From positions 1-39,720 of the IMG/VR virus record IMGVR_UViG_3300047557_001962: a stretch of 39,720 nucleotides of DNA, one strand, 5' to 3'. Positions 21,642 through 30,411 of this stretch are shown piece after piece (within the stretch, counting starts at the first letter, position 1; the number at the start of each line of letters is the position of its first letter). The translations under genes and the position numbers were made by a program. Source of the stretch: a virus. Below the pieces are notes generated by a model. The model was not told the DNA's origin, did no database searches, and worked only from the letters and a program-made list of their open reading frames with translations.

Positions 21642-23247
21642 TACTTGTTTGTGGTGGTGTTTGTTCATCGCCACCACCATCTTGTTGTTCGGATGCTTGT
21701 TGCTGTGCCATCACATCTTGAGGATTAGGGAACATCAATCCTAGATATTGAGGGTCTTGTGATTCCTCTTCAATCTCTGAGTTCATTTCTTCCATCTCAG
21801 CATCTGTTTGCTTCAAGATATTTTTTCTTGTCCATGTATGTGAGTAGTACTTACCAACGTATGGATCAACCATAGCAAGAGCGTTAATACGTTCTTTTAA
21901 GATCTCAATATCCTTCAACTCAGCATAGAAGTTGTCATTCTGATAAACAACCTTAATGTCCTGAACAATATCATTCCACTCATCAAGAGTCATGATACCT
22001 TTGAGAACAACTTGCTTCTCTAATGCCTTCAAGAATATTTGTGAGAATTTAAGTCTTAGTCTATTAACAAATTTAGAGAACTTAACTTCATCACGAGTAA
22101 TTTCTGAATCACGTCCAATATTGAAGCCACCTTCTTGATTCAATCTTGATGGTGGGACACCAAGTGCCTCGTATAGTTTCTTCTGGAAGTATTCAACATC
22201 AGCCATTTCACCAAGGTTTTGACCACCTGGTAATGTATCAATCTCAGTACCACGACCACCTTCTCTTCTTGGTAGCCAATAGTCCTCAAGCATTGTCATG
22301 AATTTTCTATCGTCACGGATCTCACCAGTTGCTGCATCATAAACAACTCTATTCTTGTAACGGATCATCATGTCACGAAGATATTGCTCTGCTTTCATCT
22401 TCGGTAGATTACCAACGTCAATATAGAATATTCTACGCTCTGGTGCTCTTGATACACGATAGATAACTGTAGCATCTTCAAGAGTACGTAATTGGTTCAA
22501 TGCTTTAATTGCTTTATGCAAGTAAGATAATACAAGTGTATTGTTAACGTCCATGAGACCAGACGTTACGTGTAAGATACTATCCTTAGCAATCTTTACA
22601 CCACCTGATGCGGATGATGGATTGGGGTTTGCTGTTCCGACGTTGGATGCAAAACCTTTTTCACTGTACATGTAGAATTCTTTTGCTACTTCAGGTACAG
22701 TAACAGCCGTCTTAGGATCTTTTCTTCTTCTTACTTCTTTTACTTTTCTTATTTTTCTTGGATCAATATATCGTAATTCTTGTATACCTTCTTGAGGTTT
22801 TGTTACATCAATTACGATATGGTAGTAGAGTCTACCGTCCACATACCATCTCTTAAAGAGATCGTAAGCTTGATTATTGAAGTTTAAAAGTTCAATAATT
22901 GATTGGAATTCTGTTTGGATTATTTTTTTAATATTACTCGATACATTTTGTACTTTGTCAAGATCCAGCTTGACAATATCTGTACTATCTTCAGATACAA
23001 TTGATTCATTCACAATATCATCAACCGCATTTTCAACTTCAGGGTGCATAGCCATTTGACGATATCTATTGATAAGTTCAGCTTCTGTTTTCGCAGAGCC
23101 TTCCATATCAACAAATGTACCATACATACCACCGGCTGCAACAATTAAAGCACCATCATCCTCAAATTCCGTTACGAACGATGGAGTTTTTGCTTGCTCA
23201 GCTTCCTGAGAGCGTCTGCGGATTTCAAAACCGAAAAGATTTGCCAT
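21637..23247 (-). CDS. 20: Portal protein gp20
   Basis: 536 aa (T4 524 aa), dodecameric DNA gate and tail attachment site. Strong family segments are MAMHPEVENAVDDIVNESIV, LRYIDPRKIRKVKE, YRVSRAPERRIFYIDVGNLPKMKAEQYLRDMM and GVPPSRLNQE, the region commonly used as the g20 diversity marker in marine phages. The C-terminus is Gln/Pro-rich (ASEQQDGGGDEQTPPQ). The ribosome site GAGG (23253-23256) lies in a small hairpin. Confidence 0.97.
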   Translation of the reverse strand: MANLFGFEIRRRSQEAEQAKTPSFVTEFEDDGALIVAAGGMYGTFVDMEGSAKTEAELINRYRQMAMHPEVENAVDDIVNESIVSEDSTDIVKLDLDKVQNVSSNIKKIIQTEFQSIIELLNFNNQAYDLFKRWYVDGRLYYHIVIDVTKPQEGIQELRYIDPRKIRKVKEVRRRKDPKTAVTVPEVAKEFYMYSEKGFASNVGTANPNPSSASGGVKIAKDSILHVTSGLMDVNNTLVLSYLHKAIKALNQLRTLEDATVIYRVSRAPERRIFYIDVGNLPKMKAEQYLRDMMIRYKNRVVYDAATGEIRDDRKFMTMLEDYWLPRREGGRGTEIDTLPGGQNLGEMADVEYFQKKLYEALGVPPSRLNQEGGFNIGRDSEITRDEVKFSKFVNRLRLKFSQIFLKALEKQVVLKGIMTLDEWNDIVQDIKVVYQNDNFYAELKDIEILKERINALAMVDPYVGKYYSHTWTRKNILKQTDAEMEEMNSEIEEESQDPQYLGLMFPNPQDVMAQQQASEQQDGGGDEQTPPQTSR

Positions 23248-23252
23248 AATAA

Positions 23253-23285
23253 CCTCAAAAGATGAGGAGGGGGCCTAAGCCCCCT
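23253..23285 (-). other. Tandem hairpins between gp19 and gp20, covering the portal ribosome site
   Basis: First hairpin: AGGGGGC (23285-23279) pairs with GCCCCCT (23274-23268) across a TTAG loop, without a following U-run, so it is not a typical terminator. Second: CCTC (23267-23264) pairs with GAGG (23256-23253) across ATCTTTT. GAGG is the only ribosome site for gp20, so its initiation could be damped relative to the abundant tube protein. Confidence 0.5.
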
Positions 23286-23296
23286 GCTCCATTATA

Positions 23297-23848
23297 TTAA
23301 ATACCACCAGCGTTGCCAGTAATACCACCAGATACTTCCCAGTAATCGTATTGGAACGTTACTTGGAATTCTTCAATAGTATCGGTCGCATTCCAGTCAA
23401 GCTCGATAGGAGCGATGTTGGATGGATAGATTCCACTGAATTGATATGTTCTGATAGGTACACCAGTCTTAGAGAATTGCGTCACTTGAGCTTGTGCTTT
23501 GTACAATGATGGACTCGCACCGCCAAATGTTCTCAAATTGCCTTGCAATGATTGAATCTGATTAGACCATTGTTCCATTGCGTTACGGATCAAAAAGTCT
23601 TCATCGTTAATTACTGTTACTGTCCAGTCTGCAAATGTTCTGTCACCTGCCAGTCTAATCTTACGACCGAAGTATGGAACTTCAATCGTGCCAAGAGTAG
23701 ATGCTGGAATTTGGGCAGCTTTTACTAAGAATGGAACTTTAATGTCAGCAACCCCGTTAGCAGGGTTTTGAATTGTCACTTGGAAGAGCGAGTTTCTCGC
23801 TCCACCAAGAGTCAGCTGACTTCTAATCTCATTTACATTAAATGCCAT
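23297..23848 (-). CDS. 19: Tail tube protein gp19
   Basis: 183-aa protein (T4 163 aa) that polymerises as the inner tail tube. GTIEVPYFGRKIRLAGDRTFADWTVTVINDEDFLIRNAMEQW is the hallmark strand-helix part of the family. The order 18-19-20 is as in T4. AAAGGAG lies 8 nt before the ATG and the late motif AATAAATA is ~20 nt upstream. Confidence 0.95.
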   Translation of the reverse strand: MAFNVNEIRSQLTLGGARNSLFQVTIQNPANGVADIKVPFLVKAAQIPASTLGTIEVPYFGRKIRLAGDRTFADWTVTVINDEDFLIRNAMEQWSNQIQSLQGNLRTFGGASPSLYKAQAQVTQFSKTGVPIRTYQFSGIYPSNIAPIELDWNATDTIEEFQVTFQYDYWEVSGGITGNAGGI

Positions 23849-23867
23849 GGTTTATTCTCCTTTGTCC

Positions 23868-23875
23868 TATTTATT
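23868..23875 (-). promoter_or_regulatory. Late promoter motif AATAAATA for gp19
   Basis: NATAAATA-type late element overlapping the gp18 stop codon. The predicted start ~23862 gives a ~13-nt leader with the AAAGGAG site. Confidence 0.6.
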
Positions 23876-25979
23876 AAAACTGTCCAACAACTTCGGAGAA
23901 TTCAACACCTGTTCTCACCGCAACAAAGTTCAACTGAATGAAGTTGATACTACGTGCTGGTTTGATATAGATGTCACCCACAAACTCGTTACGATCAATG
24001 ATCTCGCCAGTGTTATTTGTTTCGTCACAAACTACACGGTAATCAAAGATACCACGACGGCCTTGAACGTCTCTCAAGAATGGTTCTACCAAGTTCTTGA
24101 ATTGAGCTCTAGTAAATGCATCGTTAAACTCAAATAGAGTGAACTTAGCAGCTGTTGCAATTGCTTTCTCAAGTACAATGAATAGACGACGTACGTTGAT
24201 GCGGTCGAATGCACTTGGTTTAGCTAGCAATGTCTTATCACCGAACAACAATGTACCCTGGCCAGGGAATGTAACAACTGGGTTAACACCAGCTTTGTAC
24301 AACACGTCACGTTCTGCTTTGCCTGGGTTGAATGGCAACTTAACAATGTTTTTAATGATACCACGGTTGAAACCGGCTGGTGAGAACCAAGCATCTCTTG
24401 TTTCATCAGTACGTACGCACAATCCAGCTACGTCACCATTCAACGGGATATAACGGTATGTGTCATTGTATTTGTCATACTGATATTTGTAACCAGAATC
24501 TAGTACACCATATGAAGATGATGTGATACTATTTCTGAATTGTACAACATCTGCCTCTTCATCGCCCTGAGAGTTGAGAACAACGTCGTTCTTATCTGGA
24601 GAAATGAATGCAACGCAGTCTTTACGTTTTTCTGCAACGTTATCAATTAAATAGTTAGCTAATTGAGCGTAGTTGTCAGCAACTGTACCACGAGCTTTAC
24701 CTTGTAGAATCAGGGATACGTCCACATCTTCAGCGGATGCAAACTTGTCATATCCATTGGTTAGAACCCCAATTGCAACATTAGACTCATCAGCACCATC
24801 TTGACCAGCAACAAATGATATTGTTTGTGGTGTATGAGTTGTTTGATTTGTAATATTCAATGCTGTATTGGCATAACCAGATGCTCTATACCCATTATAG
24901 TAAATATACTGTGACTGACCATTGATCACCGTTTTAACATGGTTATCAGCACCGTCGCTAGTTTTTGCATCTGTGGCTCTTGATAATCCTTGATATACTT
25001 CAAGAACAGTTCCTGGAACACCACTGATTAAGCCGTCTTCATCTGCAACAACAATATGCACTTCATCAATAACTGCAGAGTTACCAAAACCAGCTTGATA
25101 TGTGGATGTGCCTGGAGCTACATCTACTACATCAGCATATTCCCAGTAACGTTTCAAGTAACCAGCTGCTGTTGTTGATACGTTAGCAACAGCATTATTA
25201 CCAAAATCATTCAATGTGTACTTGGACTCAAGACCAATTGTGAATGATGCGACTGTAGCTGTATTTGATACGGAACCAATGCTTGCAACTTTTGCCAATT
25301 GTGTGCCAATTGTACTATTACCAAGTTCTACTAGATCACCAACAGTTAATAGTGCACGAACTTCACCAGCACGTGCTACAGCATCAGCAATAACATCAGC
25401 ACCAATTTGAACAACAACGTTTGCGCTACCGTTTGTAGCGATAACTGTTGTCAGCTCACCGTTTGAACTAATTGATGTATTACTTGCTAATTCAGTGTTA
25501 GAGAAAAATGTGTTTACAGTATCGCAAACAGACACTTTCAACGAGTTACCCAATGCTCCTGGATAACGAGCAAAGAAGCGAACGTTTGTTTCACCTGTTA
25601 TTTCTGCAGCATCTGGATTGAAAACATCATCATTTTCAACTGTTAATGCTGTAAGTGTTGTTACTGAACCAACGTTAGCAACAGCAGACAAGGCACCAAT
25701 TGATGTATTGGTAGTTGTTGTATTAGCTACACGAACAACAAATAACTTATTACCATAGGCTAAGAAGTTTGCTGCTGTGAAGAATGTTTCTGCATTGTGG
25801 TTTGTTGGTTTACCGAATTTTGCCACTAGTTCTGTTTCAGAGCTAATGAGTATACGTTTGTCTACTGGACCCCAACGGAATACCCCTGCCAATGCGCCTT
25901 CTGTCGTAGACACCGCAGGAACAACCGTAGTGAGATCAATTTCAGTGACATTTACGCCTGGACTAACTTGAAATGGCAT
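23874..25979 (-). CDS. 18: Contractile tail sheath protein gp18
   Basis: 701 aa (T4 659 aa). The N-terminus MPFQVSPGVNVTEIDLTTVVPAVSTTEGALAGVFRWGPVDK is typical of gp18, as are AFTRAQFKNLVEPFLRDVQGRRGI and the ending NFIQLNFVAVRTGVEFSEVVGQF. The variable protruding domains in the middle are Ala/Val/Thr-rich. GAAGGAG lies before the ATG and a perfect late promoter ~50 nt upstream. Confidence 0.97.
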   Translation of the reverse strand: MPFQVSPGVNVTEIDLTTVVPAVSTTEGALAGVFRWGPVDKRILISSETELVAKFGKPTNHNAETFFTAANFLAYGNKLFVVRVANTTTTNTSIGALSAVANVGSVTTLTALTVENDDVFNPDAAEITGETNVRFFARYPGALGNSLKVSVCDTVNTFFSNTELASNTSISSNGELTTVIATNGSANVVVQIGADVIADAVARAGEVRALLTVGDLVELGNSTIGTQLAKVASIGSVSNTATVASFTIGLESKYTLNDFGNNAVANVSTTAAGYLKRYWEYADVVDVAPGTSTYQAGFGNSAVIDEVHIVVADEDGLISGVPGTVLEVYQGLSRATDAKTSDGADNHVKTVINGQSQYIYYNGYRASGYANTALNITNQTTHTPQTISFVAGQDGADESNVAIGVLTNGYDKFASAEDVDVSLILQGKARGTVADNYAQLANYLIDNVAEKRKDCVAFISPDKNDVVLNSQGDEEADVVQFRNSITSSSYGVLDSGYKYQYDKYNDTYRYIPLNGDVAGLCVRTDETRDAWFSPAGFNRGIIKNIVKLPFNPGKAERDVLYKAGVNPVVTFPGQGTLLFGDKTLLAKPSAFDRINVRRLFIVLEKAIATAAKFTLFEFNDAFTRAQFKNLVEPFLRDVQGRRGIFDYRVVCDETNNTGEIIDRNEFVGDIYIKPARSINFIQLNFVAVRTGVEFSEVVGQF

Positions 25980-26027
25980 TTTGTGTCTCCTTCAAAAAAA
26001 TTACTACTATGTGTGATTTTACTGATC

Positions 26028-26035
26028 TATTTATA
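26028..26035 (-). promoter_or_regulatory. Late promoter TATAAATA for gp18
   Basis: Perfect late -10 element with predicted start ~26022 and a ~43-nt leader. It is embedded in a palindrome, TATTTATAAATA, so TATAAATA also reads on the plus strand at 26032-26039. Confidence 0.85.
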
Positions 26036-26046
26036 AATAACGTTAT

Positions 26047-27696
26047 TTAACTGGATAGCCACCGATCGAAACTCATCCGATCCTGAACTAGCTCCTCCAT
26101 GTCAACAATTTTAGATTGTTCTTCTACGACTATTCCATCATCAATAATACCAAAGGGTGTCAATTCTTCTTCAATTCTTTTAAGATTTTCTTCGTATAAG
26201 TTTCTTCTAAAGTTTGTGGTGATCAGCTCTTTGAAATAATTTTGATCTGTTAACCATGCAAAAAGTACGCAACACATGACGAGGTCATCATTTCCCTCCT
26301 CTGCTTCATACGAACTTCCACTTGCAACAAATCTAAACAATTCTTGAATTGTATCATTATCATTAATTATTAACTTATCACTTTCTACTAAAGATTTTAA
26401 GTTAGAACAACCTAACTTCTTAACGGTCTTAGTTGTTCTAACTCCAGCATGTGACGTTCCCCTAAACCCACCAGACACAACAGCCCCATTGAGTGCGGAA
26501 GTGTAGGAAAATATCATATTCTCGTATTCAAGGTCATGCTGCAATATATCAGCAACCTGTTGACCTATATCATTGGTTTCTACTAAAACCATAGCATTAT
26601 TATAGTACTTAGCAACATTTAAAATTACAGATGGATAGACCATTGGGTCTATCTCCTTGTTTCTATATGATGCTACGTTCGTATATGGAAATTCTGTTAC
26701 ATCAAATACTTGCATGGCAGAATAATCCCCATCGACTCCTCTACCAGTATCAACTGTAACAGCATACATTCTTGCTGGTTGTGGGAAGTCATACACCTTC
26801 AACGAACCATCTGATTTAACAGGTGGTCGCCAAACCAATGTTCTCAATTTTGTACCAGCTATGAGGGTAGATGAAGACCCTAAGAACTCACATTCAAACT
26901 CTTGTCTGAATTGTTCTTCTGATGTGTTCTTTATTGTTTCTAGTTTCCATGCTTCATCTCTACCAGGAACATCACTCCAATGAACATCTACTCTCGTATA
27001 GCTATTTCTACCCTCTTCACTATCTGCCCAAATTTTATAAAATAAATTCAAGCCGTTAGGGGTGGATGTAATAATAACTTTTGTGGTTTCACCTGATGAT
27101 ATAGTAGGATAAACAGAACTAAAGAATGACTCTTGGATATTTGCAGGCACGAAAGCAAACTCATCAAGGTATACGAGGTTCTGTGATGTACCACGGATTG
27201 CTGATGATGCTGTTGAACTTGCTTGTATCTTAGAACCATTTTCTAGTTCGATATTACCTTTATTCCACTCAACAATCCCTTGCTGCAGCCACTTTGGTAA
27301 GTGCTCATAAGCTAACTGAATTCTTGATAGAATTTCTATTGCTTGCTTTTCTTTGTGGGCAAGAATAGCAACGGAATAGTTGTCATTAAATAAAACTCTG
27401 TGTACAATAATACCTACGAGCGTGGTTGTCTTACCAACCTGACGAGGCATCTTACATATTACAAACCGATCTGTATCCGACTTACGGATAATTTCTTTTT
27501 GAAAATCATAAGGTTCGAATGCAATGAGACCTCTATCCACATGAACGATTTTGATATACTTCTCAATAAAGTAAACAGGATCCTTAGCACACTTAATGTA
27601 CTCTTGGATCTGTTCTTTTGTCCACTCTATCTCAACATAACTCTTCTTTAAGTTTCTGTTACCAAGATAGGTGTCTTTGCTATTCTGTTGTGCCAT
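26047..27696 (-). CDS. 17: Terminase large subunit gp17
   Basis: 549-aa packaging motor (T4 610 aa). The N-terminal ATPase has Walker A RQVGKTT (85-91) and Walker B LVYLDE (174-179), with the coupling motif TSTPNG after it. The C-terminal RNase H-fold nuclease starts with VTVDTGRGVDGDYSA, carrying the metal Asp. The start overlaps the gp16 end by 17 nt without a strong ribosome site, so it is probably translated by coupling. Confidence 0.97.
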   Translation of the reverse strand: MAQQNSKDTYLGNRNLKKSYVEIEWTKEQIQEYIKCAKDPVYFIEKYIKIVHVDRGLIAFEPYDFQKEIIRKSDTDRFVICKMPRQVGKTTTLVGIIVHRVLFNDNYSVAILAHKEKQAIEILSRIQLAYEHLPKWLQQGIVEWNKGNIELENGSKIQASSTASSAIRGTSQNLVYLDEFAFVPANIQESFFSSVYPTISSGETTKVIITSTPNGLNLFYKIWADSEEGRNSYTRVDVHWSDVPGRDEAWKLETIKNTSEEQFRQEFECEFLGSSSTLIAGTKLRTLVWRPPVKSDGSLKVYDFPQPARMYAVTVDTGRGVDGDYSAMQVFDVTEFPYTNVASYRNKEIDPMVYPSVILNVAKYYNNAMVLVETNDIGQQVADILQHDLEYENMIFSYTSALNGAVVSGGFRGTSHAGVRTTKTVKKLGCSNLKSLVESDKLIINDNDTIQELFRFVASGSSYEAEEGNDDLVMCCVLFAWLTDQNYFKELITTNFRRNLYEENLKRIEEELTPFGIIDDGIVVEEQSKIVDMEELVQDRMSFDRWLSS

Positions 27697-28075
27697 CTTT
27701 TTGGGATTTTAGAAATTTTTGTAACTCGGCAGTACTTCCAACGAACAAATTGTTGTTGATAGTTTTTGCACCATTCTCTTGACCATCCATACGCTTCAAT
27801 TCTTTCTTTTGTTTGGTCAGTTGTAGTAGGTCTTTATTTGTTTCTGCCATTGTCTTAATCAATGCCGTAACAACCTCATAAGCTCTCGGTTGTTGTGATC
27901 TTTCGGCAAGCTCCAAAATTCCACTTAATGCTTCATTACCCTTCTCAATAATATTGATCATGTTACCACGTGCATAATCATAATCTTCTTCATCATGAGC
28001 AGGTATAGGAAGTACCTCTGGTTCTGGAACAGGCAAAGGAGATATACCTAATGTTTCACTTATCTTATCATTCAT
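27680..28075 (-). CDS. 16: Terminase small subunit gp16
   Basis: 131 aa (T4 164 aa). The core RAYEVVTALIKTMAETNKDLLQLTKQKKEL is the central helical-hairpin oligomerisation region of T4-type gp16 proteins. The N-terminus is Pro/Glu-rich (LPVPEPEVLPIPAHDEE). Its position just before gp17 and the 8-nt overlap with gp15 agree. It recognises concatemer DNA for packaging. Confidence 0.92.
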   Translation of the reverse strand: MNDKISETLGISPLPVPEPEVLPIPAHDEEDYDYARGNMINIIEKGNEALSGILELAERSQQPRAYEVVTALIKTMAETNKDLLQLTKQKKELKRMDGQENGAKTINNNLFVGSTAELQKFLKSQKDGTTE

Positions 28076-28883
28076 TTAATATACTCGTTGTTTGAACAAT
28101 GTAGGTCCAATCATCGTCCTCTTCAATTGTTGAATATGCTACAGTAGCTTCAATGTTTGATGTCGGTTCACCATTAGCCGTTAAACCAGGCTGAATCGTA
28201 ACTCGTTCCTGTATAGGAGCAGTCGTGCTTGTATCTGCATAGAAATTGACGTTGGCCAACTTGATGATTCCAGACTTCTTGACTGGGCCAAATAGGTAAC
28301 CACTCATCGTGAAAGTAAGTGTCCAAGTTAATACACGTCGTTGAGTAAAGTCACCATCATAATCATCTGATGATGTTACACTCTTAATAACAACCGGAAT
28401 ATCTAGCTTTACTCCAGCATCGGGTATTAAATTAACCGTTGTTGTCCAGTCCGGCGTAAAGTATGGTAAGATCTGTTCAAGAATCTTTGTTCCATCCTCT
28501 GCATTCTTTACCATAATATTTAATTCAAAATCAATATTATATGGTACTGGATTGTAGATGTAGTTTAATTTGCTAGGGGAATCTACCAATTTTACAATAT
28601 TGTGCTTACCAGTTGTTGGCAACTTGCGTGAAGAATCATATGACATTGATGTCATTTCAAATGACATTCTTGGAAGTAGAACAGCATATGGTCTATTTAA
28701 TTGTGCATCTGCCTCAACACGAACCATTGTCTTTTGTTTTGGACCATAGGATATCGGTACTTGTATGATACTTGTATCACCAGTTTCTGGATTCTCTCTG
28801 TTGATATAAATGTCATTAAACAATGTACCAAAGAGAGTCACATATTTTCTTAACGTTCTATGATAATAGGTATGTCCAAACAT
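28068..28883 (-). CDS. 15: Tail sheath stabiliser/terminator gp15
   Basis: 271 aa (T4 272 aa). The start MFGHTYYHRTLRKYVTLFGTLFNDI matches T4 MFGYFYNSSFRRYATLMGDLFSNI in pattern, and ILEQILPYFTPDWTTTVNLI matches the T4 VEQILPYFQPHFNTT block. gp15 caps the tail so it can join the head neck. The start overlaps the gp14 stop by 1 nt. Confidence 0.95.
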   Translation of the reverse strand: MFGHTYYHRTLRKYVTLFGTLFNDIYINRENPETGDTSIIQVPISYGPKQKTMVRVEADAQLNRPYAVLLPRMSFEMTSMSYDSSRKLPTTGKHNIVKLVDSPSKLNYIYNPVPYNIDFELNIMVKNAEDGTKILEQILPYFTPDWTTTVNLIPDAGVKLDIPVVIKSVTSSDDYDGDFTQRRVLTWTLTFTMSGYLFGPVKKSGIIKLANVNFYADTSTTAPIQERVTIQPGLTANGEPTSNIEATVAYSTIEEDDDWTYIVQTTSILNE

Positions 28884-29611
28884 TAGTATACTCCATTTTC
28901 ACTGAACGGATCTTTTTCAGAGAAGTCAATGAAGTCGTCCGTCTCACGTTGTATTATTACATTATCTGACATTGGATCAATATTTGTTATTGCATACTCC
29001 TCTGTGACGAAATCATATCCACCTTCTTCGTCCACCAAGCGCTCTCCACTTTCTGTTAATAAGCCATAGTCCAATGCATCTAATGTGTTGTCAACATAAA
29101 CTCTATCAATCTCTTCGATACCAGTATTGAATCTTTCTCCACTATATTCAAAGAGTTCACATGTGAGTTCCCATAGCTGCAATGAACCTAGCTGATAGAA
29201 TATAGCTTCGTGCTCAACAAATTTAATTTCAAAGCATTTATTATTAAGTGGGAAGAAAACTAGATCCCCTTCAAGAGGTCTAATCATATCTTCATACCCA
29301 CCAATCTCTTCTGAGAATGTGCGACGTGCTACACAGAATGTTATTTGATCTCTTATTTCAAGATTGAATTTAGATAAGAAGTCACCATCACCCTTAAATC
29401 CATCAACGCTCTTAACATACATCTCCACCATGTAGCTACCATTGAATTCTGATACAGGTGCTTCGCCATAAAGAGTATCGTAATCTCGTTTCGTTCTGCG
29501 CAAGTAAAACACATCGAGTCCATATATCTTTATAGACTCAATGACGAGATTTTCTATGAGTAGCTGTTCTTGGCTACTCTGAAAGTTATTGAAGTAAAAG
29601 TTGGTGGCCAT
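28883..29611 (-). CDS. 14: Neck protein gp14
   Basis: 242 aa (T4 256 aa). FYFNNFQSSQEQLLIENLVIESIKIYGLDVFYLRR parallels T4 gp14, and GDLVFFPLNNKCFEIKFVEHEAIFYQLG parallels T4 [28 protein letters not shown]. It forms the neck with gp13 and completes the head. AGGA precedes the ATG; the gp13 stop is 2 nt away. Confidence 0.95.
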   Translation of the reverse strand: MATNFYFNNFQSSQEQLLIENLVIESIKIYGLDVFYLRRTKRDYDTLYGEAPVSEFNGSYMVEMYVKSVDGFKGDGDFLSKFNLEIRDQITFCVARRTFSEEIGGYEDMIRPLEGDLVFFPLNNKCFEIKFVEHEAIFYQLGSLQLWELTCELFEYSGERFNTGIEEIDRVYVDNTLDALDYGLLTESGERLVDEEGGYDFVTEEYAITNIDPMSDNVIIQRETDDFIDFSEKDPFSENGVY

Positions 29612-29613
29612 GC

Positions 29614-30357
29614 CTATCCTATCATGTCTGCAACTGGCAAGCTATAGCTATTGATCATTTCCTCTTCCAACTTTTCAATAGTTGCTTTTGCATCGTCGAG
29701 AATCTTTTCTCCATTGAATTGAACTCCACCTGGTAACTGTAACCCAGTGAATTTTGTTAGGTTTGTACCCCATTGATATTTGATCTTGGCAGTACAATAC
29801 TCTTGAAGCCATCTATCACCCCAAGCATCAGAATATGTTGCTGGATTAATTACTTCATATGCTTCAACAAGAATAAATTCGCCTGTTGTATATTTGTCCC
29901 ATGACATATCAAGATATAATTTGTTAGTGTGACGATTATAACGAATTGGTTGTTGACCAACCAAAAGTTCTTGAATAAGAGCCAAGTGTTGCATAACCAT
30001 AAAGTATGGAACCATTGAAACTGATGTCAGTGTATACAAGTCATTAAGTGCAATTTGGTAGCGAATATTGAACATATCGCTTGTACTCATTGATGGATCC
30101 CCAACCGGGAAAACTCTCACTGCCCCAATAATATTTTCTGGCAGTGTTATATATTTGTTTGTTTTATCTTCATTCGTAACTTGATGTTTGTAATAGATTT
30201 TCTCAGAACCATCAAAGTGATAATCATAGTAATACTTCAATGATTCATCAATACGGTCTTCAATTTGATCGTCGTCTACGTTGATTTCAATCACTGGTTT
30301 GCCCAGTTTACGTAAACAAAATTCTTTAAATTCGCTTCGAGTGGTAGGAACAGCCAT
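29614..30357 (-). CDS. 13: Neck protein gp13
   Basis: 247 aa (T4 309 aa). The start TTRSEFKEFCLRKLGKPVIEINVDDDQIEDRIDESL with the YYYDYHFDG segment is typical of gp13 in marine T4-like phages, and WLQEYCTAKIKYQWGTNLTKF is the conserved C-terminal region. AGGAG precedes the ATG. Head-completion/neck connector with gp14. Confidence 0.94.
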   Translation of the reverse strand: MAVPTTRSEFKEFCLRKLGKPVIEINVDDDQIEDRIDESLKYYYDYHFDGSEKIYYKHQVTNEDKTNKYITLPENIIGAVRVFPVGDPSMSTSDMFNIRYQIALNDLYTLTSVSMVPYFMVMQHLALIQELLVGQQPIRYNRHTNKLYLDMSWDKYTTGEFILVEAYEVINPATYSDAWGDRWLQEYCTAKIKYQWGTNLTKFTGLQLPGGVQFNGEKILDDAKATIEKLEEEMINSYSLPVADMIG

Positions 30358-30379
30358 GTCAATCTCCTGTTTATTACTC

Positions 30380-30386
30380 TATTTAG
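30380..30386 (-). promoter_or_regulatory. Possible late promoter variant CTAAATA before gp13
   Basis: CTAAATA lies in the 54-nt gap before the neck genes, with predicted start ~30374 and a ~17-nt leader containing AGGAG. It deviates from TATAAATA at the second base, but no better element exists for the gp13-gp17 group. Confidence 0.3.
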
Positions 30387-30411
30387 CTATTTGAAATCAA
30401 CAGTAATTTTA

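Noticed and set aside
21346-21744. 132-codon plus-strand frame with a Ser-rich start
   Set aside because: It is the complement of the acidic gp67-like tail and portal end; Ser/Val-rich antisense of Asp/Glu codons.
23253-23285. Terminator between gp19 and gp20
   Set aside because: The GC-rich stem is followed by TCCTCATC, not a U-run.
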